From Hygrocybe punicea (lineage: Eukaryota; Basidiomycota; Agaricomycetes; Agaricales; Hygrophoraceae), in NCBI GenBank assembly GCA_963556145.1, contig OY744463.1, positions 2,108,001 through 2,172,000 on the forward strand: a DNA stretch of 64,000 bases, in the 5' to 3' direction. Under the pieces are notes generated by a model. That model saw only the letters and a list, made by a program, of their open reading frames with translations. It ran no database searches and was not told where the DNA came from. The translations under genes were made by a program, and so were the position numbers. Shown in pieces: positions 56,208-64,000 of the stretch (positions are counted from its first letter, which is position 1; every line of letters begins with the position of its first letter).

Positions 56208-57377
56208 ATGTTGTTGGGGGTTTCCAGGCGCGTTATCGTTCATACGTTGATCGCTCCCAGAACAGGGAGAATGATTTCTGTCCAGGTGAATTTTGTCCTA
56301 TTGAAACCGGTTTTGTGTTGAGTCTCCGTCAAATGCAGTCTCTGCTGCACGGATCCCCAGAGGCCAAAAAGGCTGGAGACCTCGATCTCCAACAGCATTC
56401 GAGAATAGTTGGACGGGGAAAGTATATTCACGGTTTCGAAAGTAAGCTGGATCCATTACTGCTTCCTCATTTAGACATTCAGACTCCCTAGCACATCGAG
56501 TCAAACCTGATAAAGTGGAAGAATACAAGAGGGCGGCGTTCGTCACACATTTTTCGGATTTCTGGTCTTGCCAATTTCTGATTTCCCCAGGGAGAAATAC
56601 TACATCGGTATTAAAGACGACCCGGACCTGCACGTGAAACTTACGGGGAGCTGGGAAACACTCGTCGGAGAACAGGATACCTTCGTTCATATTCTCGAAT
56701 ACGAGAATTATCATGGGTTTGATAACACTTCGAGTCTTATTCACCGATCGAAAGTGAGGCTCTTTCCCAATATGTCCGATGTCGATATTGAACATGATTA
56801 GCACCACAAAGCCTACCAGGACATGGGTCCATTCTTGACATCACGCTCTACTCAGCTTAACCAAGAGTTTGCGTTCTTGCCGACGGCTCCTCCTCATGCG
56901 CAAGGGGGCATTTTTGAACTGAGATCGTACCAACTCAAACCTGGTGTGTTGTTAGAATGGGAACATACGTGGTTCGTGTCACCGGTTCAATAACTTGCTG
57001 ATTTAAGAGCAATCGGATGGCTTAGGCGTAGAGGCATTGAAGCTCGTAGTAAATTCGTCTCCCCTGTGGGGGCATGGTTTTCACAGATTGGTCGGCTACA
57101 CCAAGTCCACCACATGTGGCAATACCCGTCCGTGGACTTCCCATTTCATTTCTGTTCCCTCTTTTGATCTAGATGTCTGCAAGGAATTTGGAGTCAAGGA
57201 AAGAGACAAGAGAAGAGGCGTGGCAGATAGATGGGTGGGCGGAGACGGTGTCGAAGGTGAAACACACGCATTCGACCATGGTATACCCACCTTATCGCAT
57301 TTTTGCAGACATCACAATTGACGAAGTTCATGGATTCATTCATACTTCAACCTTTGTCATTTAGTCCTCTCAAATGA
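56208..57377 (+). CDS. NIPSNAP: NIPSNAP family mitochondrial protein
   Basis: Exons: 56208-56285, 56339-56441, 56492-56537, 56591-56753, 56802-56971, 57026-57127, 57184-57256, 57309-57377, 267 residues. The first exon encodes a basic presequence (MLLGVSRRVIVHTLIAPRTG). The family signature appears twice, as expected for its two ferredoxin-like halves: HVKLTGSWETLVGEQDTFVHILEYENYHGFD, and GGIFELRSYQLKPGVLLEWEHTW with VSPVGAWFSQIGRLHQVHHMWQYP. The C-terminus AWQIDGWAETVSK-TSQLTKFMDSFI fits too. NIPSNAPs sit in mitochondria; in mammals they mark damaged organelles for mitophagy. The fungal role is not established. Confidence 0.92.
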
Positions 57378-57632
57378 ACAAGGTTGTCTTGGCGAATCAC
57401 CTGCTGTGATATGATATGGATTATTGATTATATCGTGAAAATGTGGAGCCAGAAAATGACGAGAATCGAGTTATCTATCGGTCCAGTGAAAGGCCTAGGT
57501 CGCAAATTTCAAAGCCCCGAGATCCCATTCATTTCATCTCGATCGTGTGACCGTGGATCTGACACTGTTTCAATGCCTTACATAGCACAGAAATGGCACC
57601 AAGTCCTGTGTGCCTCTTTCCTCCAAACCCAA

Positions 57633-60600
57633 ATGTCCACTGGCTGGCGAGATTCTGACGTATCCGACGACGACGGATGCCACAACGCGCATTCCGTCAG
57701 AAAGAGGAGCAGCAGAGGTCGACTTTTAGTTTCCTTGAACGCCTTCATGTTTTTAAAGAACACCCTTAGCGTGCGATCAGTGCCGAAAAAGCAAAAGCAA
57801 GTGCGAACGTTCCCAGGTAGATTCGGGTAATTGTAACAGCTGCACACTCGCTGGGACAGGTTAGCTCCGCCCTCGTATTGTGTTCAACGTACGCTCACTC
57901 TTCTCTCGATATATAGATTGCACCTTTTTAGGCCCCAGCTATAAGCGTGGTCCACCGAAGGGTAAGCGTCTCTAATGCCACAAGTACGCTGCTTATCCGC
58001 TTGCGCAATATGTTTGAAGGTTATATTCATGCTATTGAGCAAAGATGGCACCAAGTCGAGTCTCTGTTGGGAGCAATAATAGCCTGTCCAGATTGTCGAG
58101 TGCAAGAAATGGTGTCTGAACTTCGGCATGATGATCTCGCACGTCAAATAATTGGGAGAGTTGACAAAGGCCCTTTCGTTCGTTCGATCAAGATCTTGCC
58201 CAGTGGCGAAAGTGCTCAACGAAATTCTTGCAGGGTCCTGCTGGTCGACTGAAACAACCAGCGGATGCGACGAAAGAAGATATTTTTGCGTCGATTCTTC
58301 GAAGTCATGAAACGGTGCCTCCTCGTGACGCCGCACGCACGCGGAGGCAGTCCAGGCTCTCGCGTGAGATTGTTTCGTCTTTGCAAGGTTCACTTTCAGA
58401 TCGGTTGAGAATGCAGTGCCTAAAATATAGATTTCTTCAGATAGTTCTGTCGTCCCCACAACGGAATGGCAAGAGAATCTCTCCAATCGTCTGGCGTCTT
58501 CCTTGGGATCTTCGACACCGTCGTCGAGTTCTAGCTGGATTGCCTCGTCTAGAAAATTTGTAAAGAAATTTACCTCCACTTCGTCTACGGTCGAAATGTC
58601 CGGTGCTCCTCTGCTCCAAAGACGACGATTAGACAAGTCGAGAATCAACCTCCTTGCTCAGTCTGACTTTGATGCATTGTACTCGATGGATACCGTCTCT
58701 GGTGGGCACCATGATCTTGTTTACAATTAAATTCGCATTGTTACCCTCCAGAGTCCGATGATTACGACATGACTGTTGATGCCGCAGAAGGAATCGGACA
58801 ATTGTCACTGGATGAAAACAGAGAGGTGCAGATAACAAGGATGTCGTATGCCGGATTCTAACACCAATTGTAGGTTCGTTATCATGGCAAAGCCAGCGGA
58901 CTCCACCTTCTTAGTCAACGTGATCGAACCTGCGATCTTCGGGAAGGCGGTTTACGGTGAGTTCTATTTGATTTGTTGGATTCGTCCTCCCTCAAGAGCA
59001 CCGTAGGACATGGTCGACCACACGATTATTGTCCCCTCCGAAGTCGACCTTCTTACACGAGAAAGACGCGGACGTAACATTACCACCAATTGCAATTCAA
59101 GATCACCTCATTGACCTCTATTTCACTTACGTCCACCCTGTATTTCCCGTTCTACACAAGGTACAATTTATGGCTGAGTACAATGGAAGGTACGGCAAAA
59201 TCATCTGTTTTTACATTGGTGCATTTAAGTCGTGCTCGCTATGACTTGAAATTCCATTTATTTATATAGTTTGAAAATATTCTTGTTGTGCAATGCCTTG
59301 CTGAGCGCCGTTTTTTTGCAGTGGTGCTTCGTTTCAAGCAAACGAGCAATATTCAAGGCAGGAGTCGTCGCAAAGAATCTCCAAGTTATTGTTGCTCTCC
59401 ATGTTTGCGATTGCTGCACGTTATTCCGAGGACGCAGAGCGTCCGGTGACGGGAAAGGTATGGGAAGCTGGTTGCGGCTACTTGTATGAAGCCCAAGATA
59501 TCCTCAGTAAGCACCTAGTTGCGAACCCCTGCTGAAATTATTTACACGATCCAGCGAAAACATTTTGTTTCAGCCGCACTTCGACTGTCCAGGCTCTGTT
59601 ATTACTGGGCAATCGTGAATTCGGTATGGGTAAGGATAAGTATTAGTTTCCCTAGATTCGGTTACTTGACACTGATTTATAGGGTCTATGGAACTAGCCT
59701 GGGCATACATAGGTTCGTTGGGCAACACATTGCGTATCGTTCACGCTTTATTTTAGGGAATCTTCAACTAGGAATGGCAATACGTATGGTTGGTTTGGCC
59801 ATTTATTAGTAGAATTTACCAGTATTGACGGATCAATAGGCTATAGATCTTGGATTGAATCGAAATTCTGACAAATGGCAAATAAATGGCGCTGATATGT
59901 TTTCTTTGGAGGAAAAGGCAACACGGCAACAAATATGGTGGACGTGTTGTCTCGTTGATAAGTGAGTTTTTGCGCCTTGCAGCAACGATAACTCAACGAG
60001 TCGTAGATATGCCTCGGTTTGCATGGGTAAGCGCTTTCTAATTTCAAGAGATGCATTCTAATTGCGACGATGAAGGACGGCCTGTGTCTATTGCGGAAAG
60101 GGATTTCGATACTCCTTTGCCAGATGTGACTCAGGTGGGATTGCGTCATACAGGGCCAAATGACTGCAAAATTTTATGCGTTTTGTGTTTCAGGATATAG
60201 AGGACGAGCATTGGCAAGTATTATCGTCCCCATCGATTGAAGTTGGATGTCCCACCATGCCAGGAAGAATAATGAGCTCGTTCTCTGCCGCTGCGACTCT
60301 TTGTGGGTACCACGTTGTTGTTCATCTTCGATCTAACATGCAGTGACAGCTGTGATTACCGGTTATATTTTGACCGATGTGTATCCCGTCCGGAGTACAA
60401 GTCGAGCTTCACATCGGGCCATATTCGGGAATCTGGAGAGTCAACTTGATCGATGGTATCTTGATTTACCCGAAAATCTTCGGTTTGAGAAGACGAGCAA
60501 ACGCACGATCCCTCCACCCCACATCCTCCTGCTCCATGTTAGGTACTGGAGTACTGTGATGCTCCTCCATCGGGCCTGGTGAGTTCACCTGCCTGCTGCT

Positions 60601-61732
60601 TCGCCTTTTATGGTTTCGTGTCACTCACGTACTGTGTATGTAGCATAAAAAATAGGAAGAGGTGAGGTTATCTTTGATGCGTTTTCGTTCGCATTCAACT
60701 CAATTCCACACTACCGTCAGCGAGTCGGTGCTACGCAAATCGCTGACAGATTCGGACACGGCTTCCGTGAAGGCATTCGATTTATGCCAAAGTGCAGCGA
60801 GTCATATCAGTACCATAGGTGAAGTTTTGCTGGGACCTTTTTTTGGAGCCGGTAACAAAGCTAACCTGCACGCTAGTAACCGCATATCACGAACATTTCG
60901 GATTGAAACGTAGTTCTCCTGTCCTCCCGTCTTATGTTTTGAGTGCTGGGTGGGTTTCTGCCGCGATTTTATTTTTAATAGTAATAAAAACTGATGAAAT
61001 AAATCTAGAATCATGCACATCTTGACATGTAGGGCCTTTCAGTCGTTCGTCTAGTGTTGTATATTTTAATTCTTCTCGCGTAGTAACCGTCCACCCATCG
61101 TCCCTGCAAGCATCACTCGGGTTGCGGCAATGTATAACGGCGCTGAGAGAGATGGAGGTGAGTTGCTATTGGAAAGTAGTGTGTATAATAAATTTGACGA
61201 TTCACGGGGTTGGATGAAGCTTGTTTGGCCGAGCGCTTCGCGGGCCTTGGACTTGATGAATGGCGGCATCGACACGGCGGTGACACCGGTCGTCCAAGGG
61301 GCGGAGAGGCACAAGAGACACGCAGACGATGCGTTTGGTACAGAAAAGAATGATGCTACGGATTACTTCCAAGCGGCACAAGAAGAAGAAACCTTTGCGA
61401 ATTACGAACGTAACGAGACTGTGCAGATAAGTACAGACGGAAGCATGGGCACGCGGATGATGGCACATATGCTCGGACTGGAGATTCCCGTGGTCCAACC
61501 GTCGGCGACAACGACGACGACGACGACGACGACGTACTCTCCTACGGGATACGAGTGGTGGCCACGTATGAAGCAGGAACCGTCGTCATCGTCGTCGTCA
61601 TCTTCGATGAACACGTATTCCACCTCTCCTACCGGATCTACATTCAGCACAAAGGACACTTGGCTGCAAGGTGGCACTGGGTCCTTGCCAAATTATGCGT
61701 TCGAGTTGCCGCCCAACGATTTTTGTCTTTGA
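57633..61732 (+). CDS. Zn2Cys6 fungal transcription factor
   Basis: ATG 57633 (MSTGWRDSDVSDDDG) opens a Ser/Asp-rich lead. The Zn(II)2Cys6 cluster is spread over three exons: ACDQCRKSKSKCERS (about 57767-57829), CNSCTLAGT (about 57836-57860) and DCTF after an intron ending near 57918. The basic linker GPSYKRGPPKGYIHAIEQR and a heptad follow. The fungal-specific middle domain begins at DHLIDLYFTYVHPVFPVLHK (about 59100) and continues through LLGNREFGMGSMELAWAYIG and QIWWTCCLVDKYAS. The last exon ends in a Thr/Ser-rich tail with ACG and TCG repeats (about 61509-61610) and PNYAFELPPNDFCL. It is a nuclear regulator; its targets are unknown. Many introns were not fixed individually. Confidence 0.87.
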
Positions 61733-61916
61733 AGAAGAAAAACATGTAGCCACAACGCGTGTAGCAGAAAAAAAATAAGTAAATTGTATTATAGGACGAG
61801 AAATCAGATTGGTCGGGAAAACATTCTTCCACTGGCAGTAGTAACTTTATTTTTTGAGGTCAACATGTGTACGATTTAGACAATGGACAATATTACAATT
61901 ATAATGAATAGAGTGT

Positions 61917-63654
61917 TCAGTCGCAAATACCGGGATACATGAGGTTAGTGGGATCCTGGGGTATCCAACCATAGGCAAGGCCTGCCTTGTAAGTCCACTC
62001 GTCTGCATTCTCGGCCTTCCAAGTCCACTGGATCCATCCGTTCGCTGCTGCCTCGTAGGTGATGACCTGGGCTTCCCAAAACTGTCTCAAGAATGTTTTG
62101 TAGCTGGGGCTGAACTGGGATGCGGAGCCCGTGATACCGGAACAGCTTCCTACCGAAGTAGAACCGGGAAAAGAGCCGTCGTACCGAGCGCCGATACCGC
62201 GACCGTTGAGATATTTGGCGCAGTCAGTTGCTACTGGTGTCCATTCGCCCACGAAGAGCTGTTTTTAAATTTAAATTTAATTTAATTTTTCGTACGTCAG
62301 AAAAGAGAAATGGGTTGGATCTACGGAAACGCGTTACCCAGAGGTGGGAACCGGAAAGAGTGTTTTTCCTTGCACATGCTTGCTGGATGTGCTGGGATTG
62401 AGACATGGCGACGTCCTACAAGGCCAGTAAATATAGACAGACGATCGATATCCAGACCAGACTTGCGTTGTTGGAAAACATTTGGTAAATGTGAGTGTCT
62501 ATTGCGACTCCGTTGAACTGTGGAAAAGTCTGCCAGCCGTTCCAAAAAGAAAGGGGTTGAAAAGCGTCGTGGATCAACTCGATGATGTTGCTTTGCGCAG
62601 AGGTGCCCCATGGATACCTTGGAGAGTTTTTTTAGTATATGCAAGAACGCGTAATATTTAGAATTTTCATACCTGATATTTTCATAAGAATCGAGCCAGT
62701 ACTGTTTTACTTTGTCCAACACCGCTGAGCCGTAAAAGCCTGCGGGTCTGAAAGGGAGCATTAACTGGAGGTGAAGACAAGATGGGGAATACTCGGTGTC
62801 ACTGACTCGTTCAAGGGGGCAATGACAGACACTGTTTGGGATTGATCCTTGAACATGGAAGCGATTGTCTTGATTATTGCGTTTGATCTATTGATATTGG
62901 ATTGACTGGATTGCCATTGGGGGAAGTTCATCCTCTGGCCGGAATTGTCGAATCTATTAGATGTGGACCGAATATTAGCGGTTGCAGAAATGAGAAGGGG
63001 GTAACACACCCATTCTGGCTTCCTGGGATTTGGATTGATAAATAAATTGATTACGTTACGTCGAGGATGAAGGAGCGGACAGACCTGGGACACCGTGAAG
63101 GTCCACGATGAGTTTCAAGCCGTGATTGGCGGCCCAAGTCACGGCCTTGTTGAGGTAAGGAAGCTGTCCCTGTATGTAAGGTTCGTTGGGCCCTACTGCA
63201 AAGGCCCAATAACCGATTGGCAATCGCACGTGGTTGAGACTTGAATTAGCGTGTTAGCGGGAAGTGTTGACTGGTAGAGTGAACGAGGTACCCAGCGGCT
63301 GCGATAGCTACGAAATCCGTCTCTGTGATCCAGGAGTCCCAGTGGGCGCGAAGAGTTGCGGAAGCGGAAGCGGTGTCCTGGAATTGGCAAAAAGTCCACT
63401 CATCGACGATTGCGCTGTTCCCGGTATTGTCGAAGAGAGAGGGAGTGATCCAGGGCTGAAGGGGGGGGGGCAAGTGAGGGTTGGGAATGAGTGGGGCAAA
63501 GGGCGGGGAGTACCTCTAGAACGAGCCAACCGCCAAGGTTCACGCCGCGGACTGGCTGAGAGCCGTAGGGGAAAGGCCATGCGGCAGCGAGTGGAGTGCA
63601 AGAAAAGCAGGTTGCGCAGAGGGCGAAGGCAAGGGTACGGAAAGAGAGAGACAT
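61917..63654 (-). CDS. EXG1: Secreted GH5 exo-beta-1,3-glucanase
   Basis: Exons on the minus strand: 63654-63514, 63455-63292, 63239-63085, 63022-63010, 62953-62807, 62747-62673, 62617-62467, 62415-62338, 62258-61917, 421 residues. A signal peptide ([19 protein letters not shown]) is followed by [20 protein letters not shown], the GH5_9 opening. [11 protein letters not shown] and DLHGVPGSQNGFDNSG follow. The acid/base Glu207 lies in APLNEP and the nucleophile Glu313 in FVGEWT. HIYQMF and GWIQWTWK complete the site. The enzyme trims beta-1,3-glucan from non-reducing ends during wall remodelling. Exon 4 has 13 bases. The intron at 62416-62466 starts GCAAGT, a GC-AG intron. It is convergent with the Zn2Cys6 gene. 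Confidence 0.95.
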
Positions 63655-64000
63655 TGCAAGTGAAAGGACAGTGTTTGTGAAGGGAATTAATATTAATATT
63701 ATTAGCGCGTCGGAACTCGAAAGGCGAAGAAGACATGCATATGGATTTTTGAGAAGAAGAACAGAGCTCCGAGTCGTGCACGGGTTTTTAACACGGGTTT
63801 TGAAGCACACATGGAATTCACAGTGAAGCTGCTAGAGGGTCGACGACTGCCATATCGGGAACGGTGCCATTTGACAAATTCGAAGCATGCCATACTCAGG
63901 CCTCAGCGTTCAGCCTGCGCATGTGTGTGTGTGTGTGTGATATGCTTCGCTGGTGGACCATATGAGACTTGGCCGTTGATCGTGAAGGTTGAGCGGAACC
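63655..64000. other. Upstream region of the glucanase gene with a GT microsatellite
   Basis: This is the 5' flank of EXG1. A (GT)n tract of about ten units lies at about 63922-63940. I see no gene up to the window edge. Confidence 0.6.

Noticed and set aside
57884..58648. 254-codon minus-strand frame
   Set aside because: It lies antisense to the Zn2Cys6 gene, whose domains read clearly on the plus strand; the antisense peptide has no domain.
1..64000. CRISPR array, bacterial operon signals or riboswitches
   Set aside because: The window is eukaryotic with spliceosomal introns throughout; no regular spacer-repeat array was seen.

Overview
The window looks like nuclear DNA of a filamentous basidiomycete, most likely an Agaricomycete. 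Nearly every gene is cut by many short introns (about 46-80 bp, mostly GT-AG). Gene models are tight, often 100-300 bp apart. Several proteins are typical fungal forms: class I myosin with SH3 tail, Arc1-like tRNA cofactor, Zn2Cys6 regulator, GH5 exo-beta-1,3-glucanase. All exon borders below were read by eye from splice signals and reading-frame continuity; no transcript data or database search was available.

Region 1 (1-10.8 kb) is mobile DNA. A GGTGCT-type minisatellite flank is followed by a 7.1-kb Ty3/gypsy chromovirus (522-7658) with 568-bp LTRs and a 5-bp target duplication. The chromovirus has a self-priming primer site of the Tf1 kind, a candidate -1 frameshift site between gag and pol, and a chromodomain followed by an ASCH/PUA-like domain. 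A second ORF has its own TATA box and ends inside the 3' LTR. The element is inactivated: seven TGA codons stand where CGA is expected, and 9 of 10 LTR-LTR differences fall at CpG. Next is a 1.75-kb TRIM-like element on the minus strand (8037-9789). Last is an 869-bp foldback element with 384-bp inverted repeats (9969-10837), which abuts the first host gene.

Region 2 (10.9-31.3 kb) holds a She4/UNC-45 myosin chaperone next to its likely client, class I myosin. After these come a Ser/Pro-rich coiled-coil protein, riboflavin synthase, an Arc1/EMAPII tRNA-binding protein, L-threonine aldolase and a 2-oxoglutarate/Fe(II) oxygenase. A repeat-rich gap, a small unknown gene, a single-pass membrane protein and a RING E3 ligase close the region.

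Region 3 (31.6-49.3 kb) holds a C2-domain membrane protein, a 1113-residue coiled-coil protein, a tomosyn/Sro7 homologue followed by the Golgi SNARE Gos1, a TatD-like hydrolase, tRNA m1G37 methyltransferase Trm5, and a mitochondrial aspartate-glutamate carrier with EF hands.

Region 4 (49.8-64 kb) holds a secreted Ser/Thr-repeat protein built from duplicated exons, a TXNDC17-like thioredoxin and a MOCS1A-MOCS1B fusion. The fusion gene is divergent from proteasome subunit beta-3. A NIPSNAP protein, a Zn2Cys6 transcription factor and a secreted GH5 exo-beta-1,3-glucanase end the window.
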